From positions 1 to 53,311 of the forward strand of contig CAIKRV010000021.1 in the NCBI GenBank assembly GCA_903829945.1: a stretch of DNA of 53,311 bases. The letters are read 5' to 3'. Below, piece by piece: positions 36,154 to 45,083 of the stretch. Origin of the DNA: an uncultured bacterium (GTDB lineage Bacteria > Bacteroidota > Bacteroidia > CAILMK01). A model generated the notes under the pieces. That model was not told the origin of the DNA, searched no databases, and saw only the letters and a list, made by a program, of their open reading frames with translations. Positions within the stretch are counted from its first letter, which is position 1, and every line of letters begins with the position of its first letter. The position numbers and the translations under genes are program-made.

Positions 36154-36608
36154 TTATTAATATATTCTTTGTAATAACGCAAAGGAACCCAAAGCATACC
36201 AAAACATTCTCCTTCTTCCTTACCTGTATGTTTATGATGAACCTTATGTGCACGTCTGATGGCCAAAAAGTAACCCATACGGGTTTTGCTCATTACTTTT
36301 ATTCTTTGATGAATAAATAAATCATGGATAAAAAAATAGGCCGCACCGTAAATAGTAATTCCCAAACCAATCCAAAATAAAAAATTAAAATGAAGATGCA
36401 TCCCCCAAAAAAGACAAATAATACCCGGCACTGCAAAAATTAAGAAGAAATAATCATTCTTTTCTAAAAAATTATAATGATCCTTTTTATGATGGTCGGC
36501 ATGCAAATTCCATAACCAACCATGCATAACATATTTATGGGTAAGCCAAGCCACTCCTTCCATGCCTAAAAATGCGAGTAGCGTTATTAATATATTAATT
36601 CCAATCAT
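36150..36608 (-). CDS. crtZ: Beta-carotene hydroxylase
   Basis: A 152-residue di-iron membrane enzyme that hydroxylates beta-carotene rings to give zeaxanthin. The histidine clusters are HKYVMHG (HX4H), HADHHKK, HDLFIH and HKVHHKH, all present. Four hydrophobic helices anchor it. It overlaps crtYcd by 4 bp and follows idi by 7 bp. The expected end product is zeaxanthin or a derivative. Confidence 0.9.
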   Translation of the reverse strand: MIGINILITLLAFLGMEGVAWLTHKYVMHGWLWNLHADHHKKDHYNFLEKNDYFFLIFAVPGIICLFWGMHLHFNFLFWIGLGITIYGAAYFFIHDLFIHQRIKVMSKTRMGYFLAIRRAHKVHHKHTGKEEGECFGMLWVPLRYYKEYINK

Positions 36609-36615
36609 TGCTGTA

Positions 36616-37149
36616 TTAATTTATATAACCCATTTTTCTTTGACGAAATACATCAAATACTTTGCTCCAAATAAGTTTAAACCATTCAGTAAATTCCTCC
36701 GGTAATTGAAGCATAGCCAAGGCCAATTCTTCCTCAGAGATATAATTAAAGGTTTCCACTTCTTCCGGATCAAAGTTCGGTAAATCATCACTTATTCCAA
36801 AAAACACATGATCAAATTCATGTTCAATGAGTCCATTGCCTACAATTAACTCATAGCATTCAGTAAATAAAAATTCTAGCATACAATTTATCCCCATTTC
36901 TGATATTAATCTTTTTTGTGCGGCCTCTTTTACATTTTCTCCCAATTCCGGATGACTGCAACAGGTATTGGTCCATAAGCCTCCGGAATGATATTTTCCC
37001 ACAGCTCTTTTTTGAATTAATAAACGTCCCTCTGAATTAAAAATAAAAACAGAGAAAGCTCTATGCAATCGTCCGAGTTGATGTGCTTGGAGTTTTTCCA
37101 TCGACCCCAATTCCTCATCTTTTTCATTAACCAATACTACATGTTTCAT
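36616..37149 (-). CDS. idi: Isopentenyl-diphosphate isomerase, type I
   Basis: A 177-residue NUDIX-fold enzyme interconverting isopentenyl and dimethylallyl diphosphate, supplying the isoprenoid starter for carotenoids. NTCCSHPELGE contains the catalytic Cys and metal His, RLHRAFSVFIFN lies near the substrate site, and EHEFDHVFFG holds the metal-binding and acid residues. It is in the operon between the unknown secreted gene and crtZ, one base from the former. Confidence 0.9.
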   Translation of the reverse strand: MKHVVLVNEKDEELGSMEKLQAHQLGRLHRAFSVFIFNSEGRLLIQKRAVGKYHSGGLWTNTCCSHPELGENVKEAAQKRLISEMGINCMLEFLFTECYELIVGNGLIEHEFDHVFFGISDDLPNFDPEEVETFNYISEEELALAMLQLPEEFTEWFKLIWSKVFDVFRQRKMGYIN

Positions 37150-37641
37150 TTAGTTGATCTCCTTTTCGCTGCAAATAGCATTCGTTAGTAAAAATTTACG
37201 AATCCTAACTTTTAAATCCAGATCCTGAACATTACGTACATTTTTAATTAATATTTTTTTGTCTTCATCCATATGACTATAATAATTCAAATAAAATGGA
37301 GCTTTAAATTGCACACAATATCTTAAATAACGCAATTCTAAATTACTACGATCATTTAAAATTGCAGTCTCCAAAGCCTCCTTAGCTTCATTAAAATATT
37401 TTATTTTATAGTAAGGATTTCCGGCTAATTTTGATTTCATAAATAATTCCATTGCTATATAACCATTTTTTAAGGAACTATTTTCAAAAGAATTTTGACG
37501 CAATGCTTTTGAAAAATCATCAAAATATCGCTCGTCATTATTGGCACGTTCCAATAAAGTTCTGATATGCGTCAAATCATTGGCTTGACTATACAAGCTG
37601 CCTATCAATAAAAAATATAATATAAAAGCGCCTCGCCTCAT
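37150..37641 (-). CDS. Unknown secreted protein inside the carotenoid operon
   Basis: A 163-residue protein with a signal peptide (MRRGAFILYFLLIGSLYSQA) and a helical, TPR-like mature part (ELRYLRYCVQFKAPFYLNYY). There is no family I can name. Its ATG overlaps the crtB stop by 4 bp and its stop abuts the idi start, so it is translated in register with carotenoid genes. A role in carotenoid transport or membrane placement is suggested by location only. It is probably soluble in the periplasm. Confidence 0.7.
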   Translation of the reverse strand: MRRGAFILYFLLIGSLYSQANDLTHIRTLLERANNDERYFDDFSKALRQNSFENSSLKNGYIAMELFMKSKLAGNPYYKIKYFNEAKEALETAILNDRSNLELRYLRYCVQFKAPFYLNYYSHMDEDKKILIKNVRNVQDLDLKVRIRKFLLTNAICSEKEIN

Positions 37642-38474
37642 AATAAGTTCAATTGATGCCTTAAGTAGGAATTAACCATTAATAAAAATTTATGTGAATT
37701 CGGAATTCGAATTCTATTTGATAATACTTTATCCAATGAAGCTCTCCTAATTTTATGAAATAAATTTTTGTAGTAATAATACGCCAAATAAACCCCTCTT
37801 CTGCTACCGCCCGGTAATAGTTTAATGCCCTGTAATGCTTGGTTAAAGTCTTCCTCTATTTCCGCTTCAATATTCTTTTTATCAGCATGTGTAAACCCAT
37901 TAATTGCAAAGCCCGGAAAATAACTTCTTCCTAAATCTTGAACATCGTCTTTAAGATCTCTCAAAAAATTTACTTTTTGAAATGCAGCTCCTAGCCTCAT
38001 GGCAAATGGCTTCAAATCCTGAAACAATTTTTCATCTCCCTCTGTAAATATTTTGAGACACATCAAGCCTACCACCTCAGCAGAACCTAATATATATTTT
38101 TCATACAATACTTGTTGATATTCCAATTTTTGCAAATCCATTTCCATACTATCCAGGAAGGTGCCAATTAATTCTTCATCTATATTAAATGTATTGACTG
38201 TTTCCTGAAATGAATTTAAAATAGGATTCAAACTGATGCCCTCGTGAATTGCTTCATAGGTATTTTGCCTAAATCTTTCCAATAATTCTTTTTTGTTAAA
38301 CTGGTGAAAAGAATCCACAATTTCATCAGCGAGGCGAACAAATCCATAAACATTATAGATGGGCTGTCTATATTTCTTATCCAGAAATAAGATCCCTAAT
38401 GAAAAGCTGGTACTATACCTTTTGGTAATGTCCTTGCTGAAATTAGAGGATAAATTATCAAATATTTCTTTCAT
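37638..38474 (-). CDS. crtB: Phytoene synthase
   Basis: A 278-residue enzyme that joins two geranylgeranyl diphosphates to form phytoene, the first committed carotenoid step. The first Asp-rich motif is in VRLADEIVDSFH and the second in NFLRDLKDDVQDLGRSYFP. It overlaps the crtI stop by 4 bp at its start and the unknown gene by 4 bp at its end, so translation is coupled through the operon. Confidence 0.92.
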   Translation of the reverse strand: MKEIFDNLSSNFSKDITKRYSTSFSLGILFLDKKYRQPIYNVYGFVRLADEIVDSFHQFNKKELLERFRQNTYEAIHEGISLNPILNSFQETVNTFNIDEELIGTFLDSMEMDLQKLEYQQVLYEKYILGSAEVVGLMCLKIFTEGDEKLFQDLKPFAMRLGAAFQKVNFLRDLKDDVQDLGRSYFPGFAINGFTHADKKNIEAEIEEDFNQALQGIKLLPGGSRRGVYLAYYYYKNLFHKIRRASLDKVLSNRIRIPNSHKFLLMVNSYLRHQLNLL

Positions 38475-39958
38475 ATGTCTAAGTTTTTAAGGAGTTGGTT
38501 AGCGGCTATTTGTCCGGAAATTAAGGCAGGCGGCACACCGGGCCCCGGCACCGTTAGGTGTCCTGCATAAAATAGGTTCTTTACCTTTTTATTGCGAATG
38601 GATGGACGCATAAAAGCAGTTTGCCTTAAGGTATTTGCCAATCCATATGCATTCCCTTTATAGGAATTATAATCCTTTATATAATCAGATACGCAATAAC
38701 TGCGTTTGTAATCTATATCTTCTCTAAAACTTTCTCCAATGACTTCTTCGAGTTTATCCATGATTATGTTAAAATATTTTTCACGGATAGCCTCTTCATC
38801 ATGAATGCCGGGTGCAAGTGGCATGAGTATAAAAATATTTTCATGCCCTACCGGTGCAATATTCGGATCTGTTTTGGAAGGGCAACACACATAAAATAGT
38901 GGTGCTTCCGGCCATCTTGGATTTTTATAAATAGCATCCGAATGAATATCCAGATCCTCCATAAAAAATAAATTATGATGGTAAAGGCTGACAATTTTTT
39001 TCTTAACTCCTATATAAAAAATTAAACACGATGGTGCTAAAATTCTTTTATCCCAATAGGAGGATGAATAGTTTCTATATTCTTCATTGAGTAATTTTTC
39101 GGTATGCACATAATCGGATGATCCAATTATTCCATCAGCATGATAAGTAGAATTATTGGTAACTACTGAATTTGCCTTACCATCGGCCACTACAATTTTT
39201 TTGACAGCTTCATCTGTTTTAAAATGGACTCCCATTTCTTGAGCCATTTGCACCATTCCATTAGTTATAGAGGAAAAACCTCCCATCGGATACCAGGTGC
39301 CCATATTAAATGCAGCATAATTCATCAAACTATAAAGTGCCGGAATTTCTTTTGATGTTGCACCTAAAAATAACACCGGAAATTCTATCAATTTTAATAA
39401 TCGTGGGTTGGTAAAATATTTCCTTACATGACTGCGGAATGAATTATATACATCCAAACTTGGCAAATTTCTTAAGATGGTTAAATTAACATATTCAAAT
39501 AAACTTTGAGATGGTAAGTATATTAGTTCATCTACCGCAAGATTGTATTTCAATTGCGCCTCTTTCAAAAATTTTCGTAAATGTTCTGCACCGTTGGGCT
39601 CCTCTTGATCAAAAAGCTCAAAAATACCTTCCATCCGTGCAGGAATTTTCATAATATTATCCTTACCAAAGAAAATAACAAAGCCAGGATCTAATAATTT
39701 TAAATCATAATAATCCTCCGCTTTTTTTCCGAATAACGAAAAGAATTTTTCAAAAATATCAGGCATCCAATACCAACTCGGGCCCATATCAAAAGTATAT
39801 CCTTGGGCATTAAATATCCTTGCCCTACCTCCTATCTGACTATTTTTTTCCAATACCGTAACCGATGCTCCTGATTTAGCCAATACTGATGCAGCTGCTA
39901 AACCGGAAAATCCGGACCCGATGACGGTAACTTTTTTCGATGAATTGTTTGCTTTCAA
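38471..39958 (-). CDS. crtI: Phytoene desaturase, CrtI type
   Basis: A 495-residue FAD enzyme that converts phytoene to lycopene. The N-terminal dinucleotide-binding motif is VIGSGFSGLAAASVLAKSG, followed by IGGRARIF and FDMGPSWYWM. The C-terminal signature is NLFYAGHLTVPGPGVPPAL. It is the second gene of the operon, 14 bp after the CarH-like regulator. The related CrtD/CrtN enzymes are less likely because a CrtB and a cyclase frame it. Confidence 0.92.
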   Translation of the reverse strand: MKANNSSKKVTVIGSGFSGLAAASVLAKSGASVTVLEKNSQIGGRARIFNAQGYTFDMGPSWYWMPDIFEKFFSLFGKKAEDYYDLKLLDPGFVIFFGKDNIMKIPARMEGIFELFDQEEPNGAEHLRKFLKEAQLKYNLAVDELIYLPSQSLFEYVNLTILRNLPSLDVYNSFRSHVRKYFTNPRLLKLIEFPVLFLGATSKEIPALYSLMNYAAFNMGTWYPMGGFSSITNGMVQMAQEMGVHFKTDEAVKKIVVADGKANSVVTNNSTYHADGIIGSSDYVHTEKLLNEEYRNYSSSYWDKRILAPSCLIFYIGVKKKIVSLYHHNLFFMEDLDIHSDAIYKNPRWPEAPLFYVCCPSKTDPNIAPVGHENIFILMPLAPGIHDEEAIREKYFNIIMDKLEEVIGESFREDIDYKRSYCVSDYIKDYNSYKGNAYGLANTLRQTAFMRPSIRNKKVKNLFYAGHLTVPGPGVPPALISGQIAANQLLKNLDI

Positions 39959-39972
39959 AATAATATAATATC

Positions 39973-40875
39973 TTATATAATGGGTAATTTTGTAATCTTG
40001 TCTTTAAAGGAAGCCGGTGTGGGAAGCATCATTATATTTGCTGCTAAAGCATCCATCGGAATAAGTTTAATATTGCCGAATACCAGAATTTTTTGATCCG
40101 GAAAATTTTGGCTAAGTTCACTAAAATAGGCTAGGCTATATTCTTCTGAAACATGTGCCGTCATTGAAAATAATAAATGACTGGGTTGTATTACTCCTAC
40201 GGCAGTTTTTAAATGTTCCAATGGAGTGCGAGGCCCCAAATAAGTACTGGAAATACCTTGTTTCATCAGTAAATAATTTGCGTATAATAGGCCTATTTCA
40301 TGGTCTTCATTATCCGGTAAAAACAATATAAATTTTGAACCTGAATTTCCTTCCGGTCTTAATCCATCCACAGCAGCAAATAATTTTTGTTTAGCAATAG
40401 CTGATAAAAAATGTTCTTGTGCGGGATTAATTTCATCACTCAGCCATAATTGTCCAATCTGATTTAAAAGCGGATATAAAATTTGTTCTATACTTAATTC
40501 CAAACCAAATTTTAAAATACAAGCATCAAAAGTTTTATCAAATCCAGGCTTATCAAAATTGATGGTATGCACCAATAATTCTTTTACATATAGTTCATGC
40601 AACGTACTCTTTTGTGTGGGCTCTACTTCCATGATGGATTTAATCTCCGCTAGGATTTGCTCTTCTTTCAAATTGCCGATATAAGAGATTTTTCTTCCGT
40701 TCTCCAATAGTATGCCTACATTAATGAGCTTTTTAAGTTGAGCATTATCATAATACCTGATATTGGTATCGGTGCGCCTAGGCGTCAATAAATTATATCG
40801 CTTTTCCCATATACGTATAGTATGGGCCTTTACCCCCGACACCTTTTCAAGTTCTTTGATCGTATACTTCAACAT
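39973..40875 (-). CDS. MerR/B12-binding regulator, CarH-like photoreceptor
   Basis: A 300-residue regulator: MerR-type DNA-binding domain (about 1-70, with KAHTIRIWEKRYNLLTP) joined to a cobalamin-binding module (about 90-300). The adenosylcobalamin residues known from Thermus CarH are kept: Trp144 with the WX9EH motif ending at Glu154-His155, and the lower-axial His in EDHEIG (ExHxxG, His192). In CarH, adenosylcobalamin in the dark makes a DNA-binding tetramer and light breaks it. As first gene of the carotenoid operon it would repress its own transcript in the dark. Light response here is inferred from the conserved residues. Confidence 0.88.
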   Translation of the reverse strand: MLKYTIKELEKVSGVKAHTIRIWEKRYNLLTPRRTDTNIRYYDNAQLKKLINVGILLENGRKISYIGNLKEEQILAEIKSIMEVEPTQKSTLHELYVKELLVHTINFDKPGFDKTFDACILKFGLELSIEQILYPLLNQIGQLWLSDEINPAQEHFLSAIAKQKLFAAVDGLRPEGNSGSKFILFLPDNEDHEIGLLYANYLLMKQGISSTYLGPRTPLEHLKTAVGVIQPSHLLFSMTAHVSEEYSLAYFSELSQNFPDQKILVFGNIKLIPMDALAANIMMLPTPASFKDKITKLPII

Positions 40876-40877
40876 TT

Positions 40878-40971
40878 TGTTTAACTATTTAATCACAAAG
40901 TTAAACATTTTTACTTAATAAGTGCTTATTTTTGAAATTTTTGTTTAATGATATCACTATTCTATTAAACA
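40878..40971 (-). promoter_or_regulatory. Paired inverted repeats: likely CarH-like operator and promoter
   Basis: Repeat one is TGTTTAACT (40878-40886) with AGTTAAACA (40899-40907). Repeat two is TGTTTAAT (40942-40949) with ATTAAACA (40964-40971). Arm spacing is 21 and 22 bp, two helical turns. The -7 box TAACTTTG on the minus strand (plus 40896-40903) overlaps the first repeat, so bound protein would block RNA polymerase. Between them are smaller palindromes (40912-40922, ACTTAaTAAGT). Confidence 0.65.
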
Positions 40972-41072
40972 TAATTACTTAAAAAGGCATCATAAAAATT
41001 CTAAGCCTCTATTAATGAGTCGCTTAAAGAAAACAAGAAACTTTTTACGCTTTTGAACCGCGAATTAATTTT

Positions 41073-41606
41073 TTAGGCCGTTTGTTTAGCCAAATCGCTT
41101 TCCAAGGAGCCCTTGTAAAAGCCATGCAACTCTTCCGGAACATCCGTCCATTGAAGGCGGACGACATTTTTTTGAGCCTCCAGATCGCTGCTCAAAAAAT
41201 TAAACTCCTCAATAAAAGGATTGACCATACCCGGGTCAGAAAATATCATTCCGTTCTCACGATTATTGCCATTGGCAAAACAACATAAATTATAGGAGGT
41301 ACACAATACTTTTACATCATCCGCCAAAATAAACTTATAATGCAATTGCGCTCCATTTTTTGAAAAACGCAAACTGCCTTTGGACTGTATAAATTGATTC
41401 CAATCCAAAGCATCGGGATGATTGTTTAAAAAATCATTTCGAGTAATGATCGAAACTGAAACACCTTCTTCTAATTTTTTTAATAATAACTGAAATATTT
41501 CTCGATCGGTAAGCCATGAAACGGCCAATTTTACACTCTTATCAGCAGTGCCAATATGGTCTAAAATTCTTGCTTTTATTTGCTCAAAAAATACTTCTTG
41601 TGTCAT
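41073..41606 (-). CDS. PLD-like protein with a single HKD motif
   Basis: A 177-residue protein of the phospholipase D/nuclease superfamily with one HKD-type site: HYKFILAD (HxKx4D), then TSYN in the position of the usual Ser/Asn. A single motif means it works as a dimer, as in Nuc-type endonucleases and some lipid-processing enzymes. It has no signal peptide or membrane helix. It begins 39 bp after the stop of the GT-B gene and may share that transcript. It could act on a nucleic acid or a phospholipid; nothing in the sequence settles which. Confidence 0.65.
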   Translation of the reverse strand: MTQEVFFEQIKARILDHIGTADKSVKLAVSWLTDREIFQLLLKKLEEGVSVSIITRNDFLNNHPDALDWNQFIQSKGSLRFSKNGAQLHYKFILADDVKVLCTSYNLCCFANGNNRENGMIFSDPGMVNPFIEEFNFLSSDLEAQKNVVRLQWTDVPEELHGFYKGSLESDLAKQTA

Positions 41607-41645
41607 GAGTATATAATACCTGCTTCAGTAAGTAATGTGTAATAT

Positions 41646-43055
41646 TTATTTTTTACTTTCAAATTTAAAATGCAATTCATCTTGCAAATAACTAATTACT
41701 GCATTTGCAAATCGCACTCCGCTTCCACCGTCATTATAGGTGCAAACATATTCTGCAATTCTTCTTCTTCCTTCTTTATGCAATTCGGGATGCTTAATAT
41801 ATGTAACTACCGCCTCGCACATATCCTTATAGTCCTGAACTTCCCACATCCCTTCCATTTTTACCAATGGTGCAAAATGCCTCATGGTCGTATTCACTTC
41901 TTTGACCAATTGATTTTTGTTTCCGGAAGGATCAAAATTTAAATTAATCACCGGCCGATCCAATAAACATCCGTCAATAGCCACCGTAGAACCTAATTGA
42001 ATAATCACATCGGCATATTTGTAAGTACTCATCCATTCAATTATTTTAGTTTTATCATGGGTAAATACTTGCGAATCTGTTTTTGCATTGGACTTGGCTT
42101 GTACCAATACCTTATTATAAATTTTGTTCAGTTCTAATAATCCCGGATCATTATGTTTCATCGGGTGCGGGCGAACAATTACTTGAATATCCCCCATTGC
42201 ACCTGTGGCAGCCAATTTTACAAACTCCAGTGCCCCCGGAAACTCATCAAATAAATTCGGTGAACCCAGTGCATACACCACAATTGGTAAATTTGGATTC
42301 AAATTATTTTCCTTACAAAAATCTTCCTTGGATTGATAAAATTCCGGATTTTTAAAGACATCGTATTGCGGTGCCCCTATCAAATACCATGGTTTATTTC
42401 TAAACTGTGGATAAAAAGTATCTAAGTCCACTTTCATTTCCTCACTCCAAACAAAAAAACCGTGATAGGAAAACATTAAACGATTTTTGGTGGAAATATT
42501 ATCCCAAGCTGTGATAAAAGGTAATACCGGAATTTTCAATCGCAATGCTTCATTAATAATTCCCGGCTCTATGGAAAAAAACGCACTCATGGTAATCACC
42601 ATATCAGGATTCAATACCTTTAATCTTTGCAAGGCTTCTTCGCTGCGTATTTCCTTCCTATAGATTTTTTCGGATAAATTTTCGAGTGGCACCGCCAAGC
42701 CTAGAGCATTGACAACTTTCGCCAAATTGCGAATAATTATTCTAATGGATCTAACTTCGTCCTCATCGGTATGTGCCCAAAAACTTTCGCGGCTATGCGC
42801 CAATTTTTTCGCATCCCAGGTATAGTCATTTAATCGCCTAAGCAATCCGCGCATAAAGCGCATGGGTTTTACCTTGGGAAATTTTTCTACATACACTCCT
42901 TCCATATTTACGGAAGTATAGGCCGGCTTATCCCAAGCCAGAGGCCATATATATACATCAGCGTATTTACTGAGTTCCTTCAGGAAATCATTGTATAAAA
43001 TTACACGGTCATTAAGGAGTGAGGTACTTGTGATTAATACTTTCGGCTTTCCCAT
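41646..43055 (-). CDS. GT-B-like transferase of unknown donor
   Basis: A 469-residue protein with the two-Rossmann layout of GT-B enzymes. The C-terminal half has VIVRPHPMKHNDPG and IQLGSTVAIDGCLLDRPVIN, the kind of nucleotide-binding region found in CDP-glycerol glycerophosphotransferases and UDP-GlcNAc epimerases. No signal peptide. It is 6 bp after the PhyH-like gene, so the two probably work together on the same product, perhaps a modified surface glycan or a small metabolite. The acceptor and donor are unknown. Confidence 0.65.
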   Translation of the reverse strand: MGKPKVLITSTSLLNDRVILYNDFLKELSKYADVYIWPLAWDKPAYTSVNMEGVYVEKFPKVKPMRFMRGLLRRLNDYTWDAKKLAHSRESFWAHTDEDEVRSIRIIIRNLAKVVNALGLAVPLENLSEKIYRKEIRSEEALQRLKVLNPDMVITMSAFFSIEPGIINEALRLKIPVLPFITAWDNISTKNRLMFSYHGFFVWSEEMKVDLDTFYPQFRNKPWYLIGAPQYDVFKNPEFYQSKEDFCKENNLNPNLPIVVYALGSPNLFDEFPGALEFVKLAATGAMGDIQVIVRPHPMKHNDPGLLELNKIYNKVLVQAKSNAKTDSQVFTHDKTKIIEWMSTYKYADVIIQLGSTVAIDGCLLDRPVINLNFDPSGNKNQLVKEVNTTMRHFAPLVKMEGMWEVQDYKDMCEAVVTYIKHPELHKEGRRRIAEYVCTYNDGGSGVRFANAVISYLQDELHFKFESKK

Positions 43056-43061
43056 ACTTAA

Positions 43062-43907
43062 TTAGGACACTTTTCCTGCAAAATAATTTCTACCGCAGGC
43101 AGGTGAAGTGAACATTACATTCAACATTATTCTATCCTTGGATTTTACATCTCCCCCTTTATGATAACCATGCGTATCTGCAAATACGATGGTTCCTTTC
43201 TTTCCGGTTCCTACAATCCACTTTTCCTTGGGAACAATTTTATCCATCTGTTCATTGGTGGTTCTTTTTACACCATTTTCCCAATGAAATTCCGGTTCAG
43301 CCTTAATGCTGCCTTGCAATTGTGTGCCCGGCGCATAAGTAAATGGACCGGCCTCCTCATCCACATCAGAAAAATATAAGAATATTTTTAAAATCTGCAA
43401 GTCCTCGCGGTCGCGATGCCAAAGCTGACTAGTACGAAGCGGACCGGAACTTGGTACATTATGCCATAAATTATAATCTCTGATTTCCGTATCTTTCATT
43501 TCAAAGTATCCATTGGCAACGCTTTGAAAATACTTTCTCGCCAAGCGGTTATAAATGCTGGAGGCATCATATTCGGGATACATGCCTAAAAGCTGTATTA
43601 AAAAAGTTTTTACTTCCACTTTATCAGTAAGGCCGCCTTGATTACGTGCATTTTCAATTTCCGTTTTATGCTCTTCTTCCTTTTGTTGCAAGGCATCCAA
43701 TAATTCCTGATAGATGGCAGGATCTATTTGTAATTCCTCTACTGAAGTTTTAGCTATACCGTTTCTTTTCAATTCATCAATAATTCTCTTTTCATAAGGT
43801 TTCAAATTATTCCCTGCCATGCGATAGCTGATACTTGATTTGTAATTAAACAAATATCTCCAGAAAAACTCTGTTTTACGCAATTTCTTCTTTAAATTAT
43901 TGAGCAT
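43062..43907 (-). CDS. PhyH-like Fe(II)/2-oxoglutarate dioxygenase
   Basis: A 281-residue oxygenase. LWHRDREDLQ gives the HxD iron ligands, ADTHGYHKGG the second His, and KDRIMLNVMF the 2-oxoglutarate Arg. PhyH-family enzymes hydroxylate a carbon of a small or lipid-linked substrate. It is the first gene of a run with the GT-B-like transferase and the PLD-like protein. The substrate cannot be told from the sequence. Confidence 0.78.
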   Translation of the reverse strand: MLNNLKKKLRKTEFFWRYLFNYKSSISYRMAGNNLKPYEKRIIDELKRNGIAKTSVEELQIDPAIYQELLDALQQKEEEHKTEIENARNQGGLTDKVEVKTFLIQLLGMYPEYDASSIYNRLARKYFQSVANGYFEMKDTEIRDYNLWHNVPSSGPLRTSQLWHRDREDLQILKIFLYFSDVDEEAGPFTYAPGTQLQGSIKAEPEFHWENGVKRTTNEQMDKIVPKEKWIVGTGKKGTIVFADTHGYHKGGDVKSKDRIMLNVMFTSPACGRNYFAGKVS

Positions 43908-44063
43908 ATAAATTCTATTTTTTTGAATTTGGAAGCAAATTTACTTATTCTGATGCAGAATAAGTCATATGGAGTGCAGGAATTAAGAAAATTGACGTTT
44001 TTTTCATATAGTGAAGTACTCCTGCTAAATTTAATTTTTAAAAAGTGATTTTTATCAGCTTTT

Positions 44064-44390
44064 TTAATTTTTATTTAAAAATATGGCGCTTGCAAAAAGC
44101 TTTTGTAAAGTATGTGCCCATAATAGGATAATGAGCAGCAAAACCACAACAAAAAGCGGATTAAAATGCCATGCCTCCTGAAAGCGCAAATGCAAGGCAT
44201 AAAACACTGCCCTTGTCATACCGCAACCATAACATGATAAGCCGGTCAGATTTTTAAAAATACAAATGGAAGCTTGCTTTTTAAAAAAACCTAAAGGGAC
44301 AAAAAACAAAACCACCGGACTTAAAAATAAACCGGTGATTTTAAGTTTTAGAAGTAAAATATTAATTGTTTTTAACCAATAGTTTTCCAT
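44064..44390 (-). CDS. DUF2752 small membrane protein
   Basis: A 108-residue protein with three hydrophobic segments. CGYG-type motif is present as GLSCYGCGMTRAVFYAL, the mark of DUF2752. I use the ATG at 44390; one at 44396 adds two residues. It overlaps the preceding zinc-ribbon/TM2 gene by 29 bp, so the two are co-expressed. Function unknown. Confidence 0.78.
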   Translation of the reverse strand: MENYWLKTINILLLKLKITGLFLSPVVLFFVPLGFFKKQASICIFKNLTGLSCYGCGMTRAVFYALHLRFQEAWHFNPLFVVVLLLIILLWAHTLQKLFASAIFLNKN

Positions 44391-44745
44391 CACCATCCTT
44401 ATATGTGCCGACTATAATCATAATTAAATCGACTAAAGTCCAAACGCCGCAGCATCCTAAGGTAAATAATTGAATCACTCCAATTAAGGTGCTTTTGGTA
44501 TAAAAACGATGAATGCCCAAACCGCCAAGAAATAAACATAAAAGTAAGGTAGTCAGCCAATCTTTACCATCTTTGGTGCCTAAATTTTGTAAACCAACGC
44601 CGCAGCTCATACAAACTATGGCATTGGGAGCAGTTGGCGCCTTACAATTATAACAATAGCGATTCCCATCCAAGGGCGGAGTGCCGCAAGCCACACACAT
44701 AATGGCTTTGTCTGAAACTTCATTTGCACAATTTCTACAATACAT
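44362..44745 (-). CDS. Zinc-ribbon and TM2-domain membrane protein
   Basis: A 127-residue protein from the ATG at 44745 (MYCRNCANEV), which starts on the first zinc-ribbon cysteine pair; a longer start at 44769 would add eight residues ahead of it. Two zinc ribbons (CRNC/CVAC and CYNC/CMSC) precede a TM2 domain (about 65-120) with LFLGGLGIHRFYTKST and WTLVDLIMIIVG. Proteins of this type are common but uncharacterized. It is joined to the DUF2752 gene. Confidence 0.85.
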   Translation of the reverse strand: MYCRNCANEVSDKAIMCVACGTPPLDGNRYCYNCKAPTAPNAIVCMSCGVGLQNLGTKDGKDWLTTLLLCLFLGGLGIHRFYTKSTLIGVIQLFTLGCCGVWTLVDLIMIIVGTYKDGDGKLLVKNN

Positions 44746-44955
44746 AGATAATAAATTTGTTATACACAAAACTAAATAAAATTTTTATATTATAAAACAT
44801 TAATTAGTTGGATTAGCATTTAAAAATAGTCGGAATAAAAAGACGATTAAATTATCCTACAAACAGCTCAAATTTAGAATGCCATTAAGTTTACTATATC
44901 TCCGCTCGTGTGAAGTCTTCTGAAGGGAGACATGGTACAAATGGATATAAATGAT

Positions 44956-44990
44956 GAAAGGCTCCCATTCTGGTAGCCTTTCCATTTCTT
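44956..44990 (+). terminator. Hairpin with T-rich tail
   Basis: GAAAGGCT (44956-44963) and AGCCTTTC (44975-44982) form a perfect 8-bp stem, followed by CATTTCTT. It would end a plus-strand transcript that starts upstream, but no gene lies there, so a small RNA is possible. Confidence 0.45.
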
Positions 44991-45083
44991 ATTTCACAAC
45001 ACACAATCTTGTGAGTGCGATTTTATACTCTTTGCTTAAGACAAAGTGAGCAGTAAAAATATTCATCAAAAGTTAAATGCAGG

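Noticed and set aside
41073-41606. Defense nuclease of PLD type
   Set aside because: A single HKD motif with neighbours of metabolic enzyme type, and no helicase, NTPase or other defense partner.
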